This document shows positions 33,301-43,762 of a stretch of 64,000 bases of DNA, one piece after another (the stretch's first letter is position 1; every line of letters starts with the position of its first letter). The stretch is from Sternotherus odoratus (Eukaryota; Chordata; Testudines; Kinosternidae), in assembly GCA_032164245.1 (NCBI GenBank), contig JAVMKO010000035.1, positions 585,356-649,355 on the forward strand, read 5' to 3'. The notes under the pieces were generated by a model. That model was not told the DNA's origin. It was given only the letters and a program-made list of their open reading frames with translations, and ran no database searches. Position numbers and translations under genes: made by a program.

Positions 33301-36300
33301 GGGGTGGGGTTCTGTGAGGGGGTGTATGTAATGTGTAGTAGGTGTTCCCTCTCAGTATGTAGGTGAGGTCATCTTTCATATTGTGGTTTTGGGAGTTTTG
33401 TGATTAGTTTATAACTGACGTTTGCAGTCAAGCTCTGTTTTTTTTTTTTGCAGATGTGTCCAGATTTGATATTGAATGCTCCATGAAATGAGATTAATGT
33501 GACTACTTCTCTTTGACTATCACGACATTGCTGTATGGATGCCAATGTATGGGAGCGAAGGCTCATGTACCAAGGGAAAGAAGATTTTGAGAGCGGCTGT
33601 CTAAATTAAGTATCTGCCAAAGGGTTTGACGGTCAGAAGTGTTTGTGCTGTTGAGACTCCTTGTTTAGGTGCAGGAGTCCTCTAAACTCTACCCTTTCTT
33701 AATGGGCATGTGAGGGAGCTCCTTGTATGGAGAGAGCACAAATGTCCTCTGGAGAAATGTTGATTGCTGGGAGAGTGACTTGTCTGTAACTAGACATACT
33801 CCGTTCTTCTCTTACACAGCACTGGTTTTTCATGAGGTCACTGCTTAATCCTCCTTTCCTCCTCTGCTGGGTGTTGGTTTGCTGAAGAGGATGTGAGCAT
33901 CTTAGTTAATGATGGGCCCTAGTGGAGGAAAAGTGGGAGGGCTGCCAGTATGTGGATGAGAGTGTTTGGGGTGGGTGGGTGCTTCTCTGCGGGGGGCTGA
34001 GACTGTAGTAGATCTTCCTTCTCCTCAGGAAGCAGTATGCAGGTGAGGTCATCTTTCATATCATGTAGTTGGGATCCTTGTGAGTAAGTTTTCAGTCAAG
34101 CTTTGTTTTTACTTGCAGATTCCTCTGGATCCAATACCGAGTAGTCTCCTTCTGTGGAGGGTTGTGACTACTTCTTTTGACCGTCACAGCATTGTCATAT
34201 GGATGCGGACATATGAGAGTGAAGGTCTACGTACAAAGGGGAAGAAGATCTTGAGAGCGGGAGCGGCCGTCAAAGTTAAGTATCTGCTGAAGGGTTTGAT
34301 GGTCAGAAGTATTTGTGCTGTTGAGGCTCCTTGTTTACGGACCGGAGTTCTCTAAGTTCTGTTCATTCTTAATGGACATGTGAGGGAGCTCATTGTACAG
34401 ATGGAGTGCATGATTTCCCTGGAGGAAGGTTGATTGCTGGGAGAGTGACCTGTCTGTAACTAGAGATGCTCTGTTCTCAGTTCTTCTCTCTTACACAGCA
34501 CTGGGTTGGCATCACTGGTCTTCACTTTAGTCTTGTGTTCTCCTGTACATGGTTGTGATTTTCTAAGGAGGATGTGAGCATCCTAGTTAGCAATGGGTCT
34601 CCGTGGTGTAGGAAAACTGGGAGGGCCAATCGTTATGTAGTAGCATAGCCATTTTCCATGTGGATGAGAGTTTGGGGTGGGGTTCTGTGAGGGGGTGTGT
34701 GTGTAATGTGTAGTAGGTGTTCCCTCTCAGTATGTAGGTGAGGTCATCTTTCATATTGTGGTTTTGGGAGTTTTGTGATTAGTTTATAACTGAGGGTTGC
34801 AGTCAAGCTTTGTTTTAATTTGCAGATGTGTGAGAATCTGGTACCGAGTAATCTCATTCTGTAGAGGGTCGTGACTACTTTTCGTTGACAGTTACTGCAT
34901 TGTCATATGGATGCTGATGTATATGAGAGCAAAGGCCCACATACAAAGGGAAAAAATCTTCGGAGCAGCTGTCAAAGTTACGTAATGCCAAAAGGTTTGA
35001 TGGTCAGCAGTATTTGTGCTGTTGAGGCTTCTTGTTTAGGGACAGGAGTCTAAACTCAAAACTCTGCCTGTTCTTAATGGGCAAGTGAGGGGTGGGTGGA
35101 AGCTGGTTGTACAGAGGGAGCATGAGTTTCCCCTGAGGGAAGGTTGATTGCTGGGAGAGTGACCTGTCTGTAGCTAGAGATGCTCTGTTCTCAGTTGTCC
35201 CTTCTTATACAGCACTGGGTTTGCATGACAGGTCACCACTTCATCCTTTGTCCATCTTCTACATGGTTTTGGTTTTCCAAGGAGAATGTGAGCATCCTAG
35301 TTACCGATGGGCCCGTGCTGTGGTGGGACATGCTGGGGGAAGCAATAATGGATGAGTGTTTGGGGTGGGTGCGCACTTCTCTGAGGCAGGGTGTAATGGG
35401 TAGTAGCATGTTTAGTATGCAAGTGTGGTCATCTTTCATGTTGTGTAGTTGGGTGCTTTGTCAGTAGGTTTGCAGTGAAGCTTTGTTTGTATTTGCAGAT
35501 GCATCTGGATCCGGTCCTGGATTGTGTCGTCCCATGGAGTGCTCGTGACTACTTTTCTTTGACAGTCACAGCATCTCTGTATGGATGTCGACGTATGGGA
35601 GAGAAGGCCAGTGTACAAAGGAAAAGAAGATCTTGAAAGCCGGAGCCAAAGCCGCTGTCCAAAGTTAAGTATCTGCTGAAGGGTTTGATGGTCAGAAGTA
35701 TTTGTGCTGTTAAGCCTCCTTATTTAGTTCTCTAAATTCTGTCTTTAAACTCTGCCCATTCTTAATGGGCATGTGAAGGTTGGATGGGAGCTCTTTGTAC
35801 AGAGGGAGCCTGTGTTTCCCCTGACAGAAGGTTGATTGCTGGGAGAGTGACCTGTCTAACTAGAGATGCTCCGTTCACAGTTTCTTACATAGCACTGGGT
35901 TTGCATGACAGGTCACCACTTCTTCCTTTGTCCCTCTTCCATTGGTTGTGGTTTTCTGAGGAGAATGTGAACATCCTAGTTAGCCATGGGCTTGTGCAGT
36001 GGTGGGACATGTAGGGGGAAGCAATAATGGATGAGTGTTTGGGGTGGGTGGGTGCTTCTCTGAGGAAGGGCATAAGGGGTAGTAGCATGTTTAGTATGCA
36101 GGTGAGGTCTTCTTTCTTGTTGTGTAGTTGGGCGCTTTCTGAGTAGCGTGGCAGTGAAGCTTTGTTTGTATTTGCAGATGCATCCTGGTCCGGTACTGTT
36201 GCGTTGTTTGATCTTCACGGCATCACTGTGTGGATGTTGAGGCATGGGTGAGAAGGTTCGTGTGCAAAGGAAAAGAAGATCTTGAGACTGGGTACATCTC

Positions 36301-36800
36301 TCAAAGTGAAGTATCTGCCGAAGGGTTTGATGATCAGAAGTATTTGTGCTGTTGAGGTTTCTTGTTTGGGATGGTAATCCTCTAAACATTGACCGTTCTT
36401 AATAGGAACTTGAGGGTTAGGTGGGAGCTTGTTGTAAGGCGGTAGCATGAGTTTCCTCTGAGGGAAGGTTGATTGCTGGGAGAGTGACCTGTCTATAACT
36501 AGAGATGCTCCGTTCTCTGTTCTTCTGTCACACCCAACACTGGTTTTGCATGATGGGTCACCGCTTCATCCTTCTTTTCTCCTCTACTGGGTGTTGGTTT
36601 TCCAAGGAGGATGTGAGCATCCGAGTTAGCAATGGGCCGCTGTGGTGGAGGGAAATGGGGAGGGCCACCAGTATGTGGATTACTGTGTTTGGGGTGTGTG
36701 GGGCTTCTCTGAGGGGGTGTAGAATGTAATAGATGTTCCTTCTCTTCAGGAAGCCATATGCAGGTGAGGTCATCTTTCACAGCATTAGTTGAGAGCTTTG
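27303..36800 (+). repeat. Tandem exon-pair array, unit 2 (about 15 modules)
   Basis: Alpha exons start near 27,303, 28,043, 28,723, 29,541, 30,151, 30,830, 31,502, 32,100, 32,776, 33,454, 34,119, 34,826, 35,499 and 36,178, plus a partial one at 28,886. 28,886-32,300 is almost identical to 14,007-17,200 and to 46,390-49,700, while the modules on either side are much more diverged. The array is therefore a mosaic: an older set of modules with a recently copied ~3.4-kb block inside. Confidence 0.8.
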
Positions 36801-36838
36801 TGAGGTCGGTTTGCAGTCAATTTTGTTTTTATTTGCAA

Positions 36839-36948
36839 ATGCATCCGGATCCAATTTGGCAAAGAACCAGTGAAGTTGAAGTATGACTGTGGGGGATATG
36901 AAGTACTTGTTTCCCAAAATGGAAGTGGATTGGAGATCAGGTTTGCAG
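36839..36948 (+). pseudogene. Terminal exon of locus 2, acceptor lost
   Basis: The reading frame is intact and encodes PVKLKYDCGGYEVLVSQNGS in the part matching locus 1, then RF at the end and a good donor CAG|GTTAA. The acceptor has changed from TTTGCAG to TTTGCAA, so normal joining to the preceding exon should fail unless a nearby AG is used. Conserved coding with a broken splice site suggests a recent loss. Confidence 0.4.
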
Positions 36949-37166
36949 GTTAAATATGGTTATCGATCATGTTTTGGTGGTGGGCTGTTCTGTGTTAAGA
37001 TGGCAACTGTTTCACTGGGTACATGTCAATTGGTATTGCATGTGCTTTTGTTGTGTGTGTCTGTGTGTGTTTTTTAGATGTTAAGTATTTGTTCTACAGC
37101 TGTTGAATGTGTGACTTTCTTTTTTCTTTCTCCTAGGAAGCTATTTCCATTCACGAGCTGATTTCA

Positions 37167-37417
37167 GTGGAACTCACACTGCCTGCATCCTGGCCACGGG
37201 CCCAGGGGGCTCTGCCTTTTAATTTAATTTTAAGTGAAGCTTCTTGTATATTAAACATTTTAAAAACATTTACTTTAACTAAACTGTTGTTGTACATAAA
37301 GACTTATAGAAAGAGACCTTCTAAAAACATTAAAATGTATTACTGCCACTCAAAACTTATATTAGAGTGAATAAATGAAGATTCTGCACCCCTCTTCTGA
37401 AAGGTTGCCAACCCCTG
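37167..37417 (-). mobile_element. hAT-like element fragment with GGTTGCCAACCCCTG end
   Basis: The stretch CATCCTGGCCACGGGCCCAG through AAAGAGACCTTCTAAAAAC to the end GGTTGCCAACCCCTG matches, from memory, a common turtle hAT-type repeat whose other end starts CAGGGGT.GGCAACC. Only one terminal repeat is present, so the copy is truncated on its left, where it overlaps the last exon of locus 2. Confidence 0.5.
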
Positions 37418-37486
37418 TCCTAGGGTGTATATACCTCCCATCTGCCACTCTGCTGCTGCTCTCTGGCTCTGCTGTATCACAACACC

Positions 37487-37660
37487 CAGTGTCACTGTGG
37501 CTCCTTAAGGAAATGCTCTGTTGCTCCACTAAGGAAATGCTCTGTGTAATTTACACTAAGTGGCCAGCTACTGTCACTGTTGCTCCATGAGGGAACTGCT
37601 TTGTGCATTAGCCCGACTGGGTAACTGATCACTGTTGCTCCATGAGATAAATGATCACTG
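37487..37660 (+). repeat. Minisatellite 1 remnant
   Basis: Three degenerate units (CACCCAGTGTCACTGTGGCTC, AAGGAAATGCTCTGTGTAAT, GTCACTGTTGCTCCATGAG) of the family at 3,012-7,225. It lies between the end of unit 2 and unit 3, showing that this satellite once spread through the whole subtelomere. Confidence 0.7.
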
Positions 37661-38021
37661 AGTCTCTGTTCATAGAGGGGTTGTGGGGGGATTACAGTTA
37701 CAATGTGTCCGTTTTTTCCTAGACATGTCCGGCATTTGGGGGGTTTAAAGCGCTGTCCGGGACGACTTTTTAAATAGTTGCAAATGGTCGTGATTTTTTT
37801 CTCTATCCTGGTGAGTTTGGGGAATCCAGTAGTTTTTAAAGTTAATAGGTCTGGCAAGCTGGATGTTTTTGTTAACACAACATTTAAAGTGTTAAATAGC
37901 TTCATTACTACTTGAATGGCTCTTTAACAGGCATTTGCTAACCCCAAGGTATATACTGTCAGTTTCTGAATTTACTGACAAACAGTTGTGCATTACTGTA
38001 ATATTTACTCAGAACCTATCA
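37661..38021. other. Stretch without recognised feature
   Basis: About 360 bases, AT-rich in the second half, with no conserved frame. The phrase GTCCGGCATTTGGGGGGTTT and the following GTCCGGGACGACTTTTTAA may come from a dispersed repeat, but I could not identify it. Confidence 0.4.
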
Positions 38022-38029
38022 GTCTACAG

Positions 38030-38908
38030 CAGGGGTGGGCAAAGCTTTTGGCCCGGGGGCCACATGGGGGCTCAAAATTGTGTGGAGGGCCAGGTAGGGA
38101 AGGCTGTGCCTCCCCGAAGAGCCTGGCCCCCACCCACTTCCCGCCCCCAACTGGCCCCTTCAGAAACCAGACCCATCCACCCCCCCCCCTTGCCCCTTGA
38201 TTGTCCTTTCTGGAGACCCCCCCTGCTCTTTTTTCCCTGACCAACCCCTCCCTAGACCCCTGCCCATAACCACCCCCACCCCACCAACTAAGCCCCCCCC
38301 ATCCCCATTGCTTATCTTGTTTAGCGGACACTCCAGCCAGCGTGGGGCCCATAGCTGGTCACACTCTGCCGGGAACCCTGCCTGGGGGCACAGGGCCCCA
38401 CGGCTCTCAGCGCTCCGGGGGGGGTGTGTGTCTTGCAGCTCACAGTGCTCCACCTTGGGGGCCCTGCGGCGAGTGGCACTCTGCCCTGGCTGGGGGGGGG
38501 GGGTGTCCCCGGGAGTGGTGCTCTGCCCGGCGCCATGGTGCAGGGTCCCTGCAGCGAGCGGTGCTCCGCCCGGGGACCCTGTGGTGATTGGGCACTTTGC
38601 CTAGCGCCCCAGTGCAGGGCCCTGCTGGGGAGCCACACTGCATTCAGCCCACCCCCCACCCCCAGCCCGGGGCTGTGCTCTGCTCAGTTTGCCCCCCAGC
38701 CCAGGCCTGCATGGGCGAGCCGCGCTCGGCCTGTCCCCAAAGCGCGGGGTTCCGCAGCTCCCCGTGCTCGGGTGGCCCGGGAACGCGGGGCCATGCACCA
38801 CCTGGCACTCCGTCTGGGGAGCACAGGACCACCAGCACCACGCCCCTGTGGGCTGGATAAAAATGGCTGGTAGGCCACATGTGGCCCACAGGCCTCAGTT
38901 TGCCCAAG
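38030..38908 (+). mobile_element. hAT-like non-autonomous element, GC-rich, degenerate right end
   Basis: Starts CAGGGGTGGGCAAAGC and ends CAGTTTGCCCAAG, flanked by an 8-base duplication GTCTACAG (38,022-38,029 and 38,909-38,916). Next to the ends are the internal motifs GGGCCACATGGGGG and GGCCACATGTGGCCC. The interior is very GC-rich and gives many long frames on both strands, none with protein-like composition. Same family as 9,853-10,396 but older at its right end. Confidence 0.75.
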
Positions 38909-38916
38909 GTCTACAG

Positions 38917-39435
38917 GGCCTTAGTTTAACATTTGCTTTAAAAATATTTAATTAGTGGGTTGGTGAAGATTATAAAATCACATCTCTAAAAAAAATCCTT
39001 GTGCATCTAAAAAGGTATGCAATCTTTATGTTTGAACATTGAAGCATTTAAGGCTATAGTTTGTAAAATAAATCTTCCAAAACACCACCCTTATCTAAAA
39101 TACACATTTTAATTACTATAGTTAAAATAAATAAACCTTGCTTCCAAAGTCTTCCTGTCCTTTCTGTCCATCCCTTTCTTCTTCCAGATAGCTGGACAAA
39201 GAGAGTTTCTCCTTCTTTACTGCTATCTGATAAAACTAGTTTTAAGAGAACCTCCAGTAAAATCAGTACCGTAGTAAGATATTAAAGCCTAAATCTCTAT
39301 GAAATGTCACCAACTTTGGAAACATTTTTTGAAACTGTGTGATCTGTATGACAATAGACATAAGTAAATTAGTGTTCCCTTTTTCTAAAAGCAATAAACA
39401 TTTTTTATGAACACACTAAACCTCTGTGACTGATT
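38917..39435. other. AT-rich spacer, nothing recognised
   Basis: About 520 bases of AT-rich sequence between two transposon pieces. It has AATAAA-like words but no conserved frame, no repeat copies elsewhere in the window and no splice-bounded block. Confidence 0.5.
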
Positions 39436-39439
39436 AATT

Positions 39440-39645
39440 TAAAACCTGTTTTTGGGGGGAGGTGGTGTTCTGAGTCCTAGAGGGGCAGTTAGGGTGGGGG
39501 GAATCTCAGGAGGGGGCAGTCAGGGCAAGGAGCAGGGGGGTTGGGGATTCTGAGGGGGGCAGGAAGTGGGAGGGAGAAGATAGGGGCAGGCTGTTTGGGG
39601 AGGCAAGCCCCTATCCACTCCTTATTCATTGCCCCCCCCCGTGTC
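39440..39645 (+). mobile_element. Fragment of hAT-like element interior
   Basis: G-rich phrases (GGGGCAGTTAGGGTGGGGGG, GGCAGTCAGGGCAAGGAGCA, GGGGAGGCAAGCCCCTA) mirror the interior of the element at 9,853-10,396 (for example 10,180-10,340). Neither terminal repeat is present, so this is an internal fragment. Confidence 0.5.
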
Positions 39646-39684
39646 CTTTTTTTTTAATGTTGAAATATGGTAATCCTAGACAAA

Positions 39685-41020
39685 AGGGGTGTGTCATACA
39701 CACCCTTGTATCTGAAAGGCACAGTCGTTATCAGGACTTGTAGTCCCCCTTGAAACAAGAGGTGTGTCCCTCCCCCCCCCCCCCGAAAAATTGTGTGTCC
39801 TGAATACTGTCCCCTCTGGACTCAAGGGATGTGTCATGAAGACTGTCCTCTCCAGAAACAAGGGAGGGTGCCGCTGCAACCATGAGATGTTGTGTGAATA
39901 CTGTCCCCTGAAGAATCATGGTGTGTCATGAATACTGCCCCCGCTGGAAACAAGGGGTGTGTCATGAATACCGTTCCCTCCAGAAATAAGGGAGTGTGTC
40001 ATGAATTGTAGGCCCCCCTGAAAACAAGATGTGTTGTCTGAATACTGTCGCTTGGCAGAAACATGGTGTGTTCTAAATACTGTCCCCTCTGGAAACAAAA
40101 GGTTTGTTCTGAATAGTGTCCCCTCTGCGACCAAGAGCTGGGGTTGAATAGTGTCCCCTCCAAGAAGACGGGGTGTATAATTAATAGTGCTCCTACTGCG
40201 AACAGGGGATGTGTCTGATTACTGTCCCTTGTGGCACCAAGCGATGGTTTATGAATACAGTGTCCTCTGGAAAAGAGGGTGTGTCCTAAATACTAACACA
40301 CTCCTTGCGGGGGGGGGGGGATATCAGTAATGCTCCCCTGGGAACAAGGGTGTGTACCGAATAGTGTCCTGAGTGTGAACAAGAAGTGTGTCTTGAAAAT
40401 TATCCTCTCCGGAAAAGAGTGGTGTCACAAATACTGTCCTTCCACAGAAACAAGGGCTGTTTATCAATAATACTTCTCCTGGAGCATGAGGTGTGTCACA
40501 AATACTGTCCCCACTAGCGAGAAGAGAGGTATTGTGATTACAGACCCCTCTGGGAACAAGAGGCGTTGCCTGAATACTGTTCCCTCCCTCCCCCGAAACA
40601 TGGTGTATCATGAATACTGTCCCCTCTGGAAACAAGGGCTGTGTCATGAATACCATTCCCTTCAGCAACAAGGGGTGTGTGTCATGAATTGTAGTCCCCC
40701 GAAGAGAAGAGGCGTTGCCTGAATACTGTCCCCCTCTGCGACCAAGAGCTGGGTTTGAGTAGTGTCCCCTCCAAGAAGAAGGGGTGTATAATTAACAGTA
40801 CTCCTCCTGAGAATAAAATGTATGACATGAATTGTAATCCCGCTGCAAACATGAGGTGTAGTGTGAATACTGTCCCCCGCCCGAAACATAGTGTGTCATT
40901 AATAGTGTCCCCTCTGGAAACAAAAGGTGTGTCCTGAAGATTGTCCCCTCTGGAAACAAAAGGTGTGTCCTGAAGATTGTCCCCTCTGGAAACAAAGGGT
41001 GTATCATTAATATTATCCCC
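39685..41020 (+). repeat. Minisatellite 2, array of unit 3
   Basis: About 28 diverged units with CTGGAAACAAG, GGTGTGTC and TGAATACTGTCCCCTC. Poly-C or poly-G tracts interrupt it near 39,775 and 40,310. 40,140-40,200 and 40,745-40,800 are near copies, as are 40,560-40,700 and 39,890-40,030, so blocks of units have been duplicated. It marks the left end of unit 3. Confidence 0.9.
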
Positions 41021-41034
41021 TCCGTAGTCCCCCT

Positions 41035-41201
41035 GCAAATAAGGGGTGTGGGTTTGGGGGGGGGGTGAAAATGTGAGTCGGGGTTGGTCGAGGGGTAAGT
41101 GAGGTGGGGGTGTTGGGTTTGGTCGGGTGGGGGTGTCAGGTTTGCTCTCTGCCCCCTCCCCACCTCCAACGGACCCGAGCAACGCCGGGTATTTTCGCTA
41201 G
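41035..41201 (-). mobile_element. Inverted fragment of the C-rich element found at 43,763
   Basis: In reverse it starts CTAGCGAAAATACCCGGCGT and continues TGCTCGGGTCCGTTGGAGGTGG with the ACC/CACCC-rich part of 43,763-43,930. It ends inside minisatellite 2, so only the left end of the element is present. This gives an independent copy with the same terminus, supporting CTAGCGAAAATACCCGG as the true element end. Confidence 0.7.
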
Positions 41202-41337
41202 TTTTATATATTTACAAATTCCCCCATGCTATTTTTAATCCAAAAAGCCAGACATGTCTGAGAGAATATGGACGAATGGGTACAGAAGATGTATCCTGAT
41301 TACTGTCCTGCTGAGAAAGAAGGGTGTTTCTTGCTCT

Positions 41338-41600
41338 TATGGCTTGTAGAAAGTAATATTAGAAGCAATAGGACCATGGCTCCCTGGTGCCCTGTTCGCG
41401 TGCACCTACTCTTTCCCCCTCCCCACACTTGGAGCAGCCCCCTGGTAAAGCTGGTCCTGGGAACCTCTTTTCTGTTGCACAGGGGGCAGGGACTGCTGTT
41501 GGGGGTGTCACACGCCCCCTGTCTTTGTACATGGTTTCTGCTGAGCTGGAGTGGGGGTGGGGGGGTGACAGGAGTTTGTGATGTTGCCTCTGGGTCATGA
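41338..41600 (+). repeat. Segmental duplicate S (copy in unit 3)
   Basis: Counterpart of 9,346-9,606. The following 41,600-42,100 is weakly similar to 9,740-9,850 and 10,405-10,560 (AAGCACAATATGATAATAAAA, TCAGACAAT), with the SINE-like and hAT elements absent. Unit 3 thus preserves the sequence before those insertions. Confidence 0.65.
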
Positions 41601-42099
41601 GTGGGAGATGCTGAGCGTGCTGCTGGACTGAACAGCCTCTAGATTAAAGTGAGAGTGTGCTGTCTCTCACTCACCGAACACACACAGCCTCTCTCCCCCG
41701 TACACACTTGTACTGTTGGTGTTGTTGGTCCTCGTCGAATCGATGGACGAACACACACACACTTCCTTTCAAAGTATAAAATTGCAGAGACTATGTGTGC
41801 ATGGTTCATTTAAAAGTGTAAGGATTAGAGTTCTATTAGTTAATTTTTTTCTGTGGTCTGTGCAGCTCATAAATTTAATTCTTTTAGTAGTAAAATTAAG
41901 TAGAAATTAGTTATAAAATGACTAAGCACAATATGATAATAAAAGTCAGACAATCAAATAATAGTATCGTGCTAGAAAATTAAATTCTGCTTCTAGCGGA
42001 AGGTTGCTTATATTCAAATTGTCTTGTTAAGTTATTTTACAAATATCACTAAAATTTGTTTGAAAATAAATACGGTTCCATGTATGATACAAATAGCCA

Positions 42100-42796
42100 T
42101 GATGGAATCAAATGTTAGTGAATCATGTACATGCTTTTGATTGGTAACCATAAATGCAAAAATATTTAGAAAAATTAATTTCCTTACATAATAAAAGAGA
42201 AAACAACACATTAATCATAATTTGTTTGTTTATTTTAGTGAATGTTTTTTTTACTGCACTAAAAATGCATTTACTTCATTTTGACTACCTAATGGCAGTA
42301 ACATAGTGTGTGTTAAGTGAACTCTGCTTATTTTTTTCAGTTTAGTACAGATATATACAAAGATAGAGTACAAAATATCAAACTTGTGTTTCTGATATCT
42401 GTGTTAACGCTCCAGAACTGACACCTTCAAGCCTGGGAGGGGGAAATGTCTTGCTGAATTAGCTCCTGACTCTTCTAAACTTACATATATATACAAATTC
42501 CAATTAAAGCCACATTTTAAATTTATGTTTTTTTAAATATAAGAATTAGGATTTAGCTGACAGGAATACTGTATCCAAGTTATTATGTGCAATAAACCTG
42601 GTATTTTGAGATCCTCAAATAGCCCCCTGGACGCATGCTTAAAATTGCCTTCCCCCGCAATATGAAATGTTGCCTCTGGCGAGCCACGAGCGGCCAGCGC
42701 GCTGTGAGCTCTGGCAAGATACAGTCCCCTGTGTGACAGCATGAAGTCCCCCTTGAGCTGCATGCCCGGCACCACAAGCTGAAGCAGCAGCAGTGG
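42100..42796. other. AT-rich spacer in unit 3
   Basis: No exon-like block, array or transposon end was identified. The distal 250 bases (from about 42,560) are more GC-balanced and hold three overlapping antisense frames, none supported by another copy. Confidence 0.4.
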
Positions 42797-43503
42797 CGTA
42801 AGGGTGGCAGTACTCTATGCAACCCTTATGGCTGTGATGCAGCAGGGGGTGTTGGTGTTGTTGCCTTAAGAGCTTGGTGCAAACCCCTGGCTGCCTATAC
42901 AATGATTAGTGTGTGCTGGGGCTGAGCTCTGTGACCTTTGTCTATGTAAATTAAACACTTGGAGGAGGCAGTGGGGTGTGCAGGTGATGGAGGTGGGGGG
43001 GGGGTAGTCCGAGGGAAAGTATAAATTTGCACAGGTTGCGATTTGCCCTAAAGTTGGTCATGGGGATGGTGCAGTATCTCTGGACTGTGGCAGCTGCCTG
43101 GGCAGCGTGACAGGAAGTGACACTGCCCTCCATTTTGAGTGTGAGGCTGTAGATATGCCCTCAACCACCAGTGAAGTAATCTTTACATTCCTGCAGCCCC
43201 CCCTCCCCCCAAATACCCTCTCACAGTACAAAGACAACCCTCAGCACTGTTGAGGTATCTCTTTCAGCAGCCTCCAACTGCACCTACTGTGGAGTCCCCT
43301 CTTCTGTCTAGGTAGCATTTCCTTTTTAGGAACCTCAAATAGCGTAATTACCTGTTGATAGCATTTAAGTCTTCTGAAATTTTGCATTGTAAGACAAGGC
43401 TGATTAATACATCAAGAGGAACAGTGCTTGCTGCTGCTAAAGTAGGAATGAACTAAAGGGTTTCTGGGTCACTGGAGTCTGTCTTTATAGCTGCCTTTGG
43501 CTT

Positions 43504-43522
43504 CCAAGGCATGCTGGGAAAT
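43504..43522 (-). promoter_or_regulatory. ZNF143/STAF-like site, copy 3
   Basis: CCAAGGCATGCTGGGAAAT, identical to the other two copies, 20 bases upstream of the TATA box. Confidence 0.55.
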
Positions 43523-43542
43523 GGAGGGCGGAGCTTAGGCAG

Positions 43543-43550
43543 TATATAAG
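43543..43550 (+). promoter_or_regulatory. TATA box, copy 3
   Basis: TATATAAG in GGCAGTATATAAGCTGGG. Exon 1 would run from about 43,574 to 43,636. The frame ATGGGTGTTTACAGTCATG is open into the donor here, whereas copy 1 has TAG at the TAC codon. Confidence 0.6.
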
Positions 43551-43762
43551 CTGGGCTCTTGTCAGAGGAAGTCATTCAGCTTTATGTTGCTGCAAAGTGA
43601 TTTGCATAGGCACTTGTATGGGTGTTTACAGTCATGGTGAGTATTGATATGGGGTAACAATGATGTATTTGTGGTTAATATACTGTTTTTCTTTCCTTCT
43701 TTCTGTATAATATGCTTTTCTTTCATTTCAGGCTGTTCAGAGTGTGTTTGATTTATGTGTTA

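Larger units (their letters stand above)
26868..37160 (+). pseudogene. Gene-like locus 2, probably decayed
   Basis: Same architecture as locus 1: TATA-driven exon 1 (about 26,868-26,925), array 27,303-36,800, terminal exon near 36,839, last exon from 37,137. Damage specific to this copy: the first alpha acceptor is altered, a module is fused out of frame at about 28,885 to a copy of the array start, and the terminal-exon acceptor reads TTTGCAA instead of TTTGCAG. One alpha exon (28,043 onwards) is open throughout (WYREISFHGRSSVLLFEDHG..), the clearest coding-like module in the window. The last exon runs after 37,167 into a transposon fragment. Confidence 0.4.
42797..43762 (+). repeat. Upstream block A, copy 3 (unit 3), left part
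   Basis: Very similar to 12,413-13,345, with the same order of conserved phrases, the promoter, exon 1 and the acceptor TTTCATTTCAG (ending 43,731) before GCTGTTCAGAGTGTG. Similarity stops at ATGTGTTA (43,762), where the C-rich element enters, and resumes at 46,064 with ATTAGTATTTTCATTGGG. Confidence 0.8.

Noticed and set aside
38005..38955. Many overlapping long frames on both strands
   Set aside because: They lie in the GC-rich interior of a hAT-like element, where stops are rare by composition.
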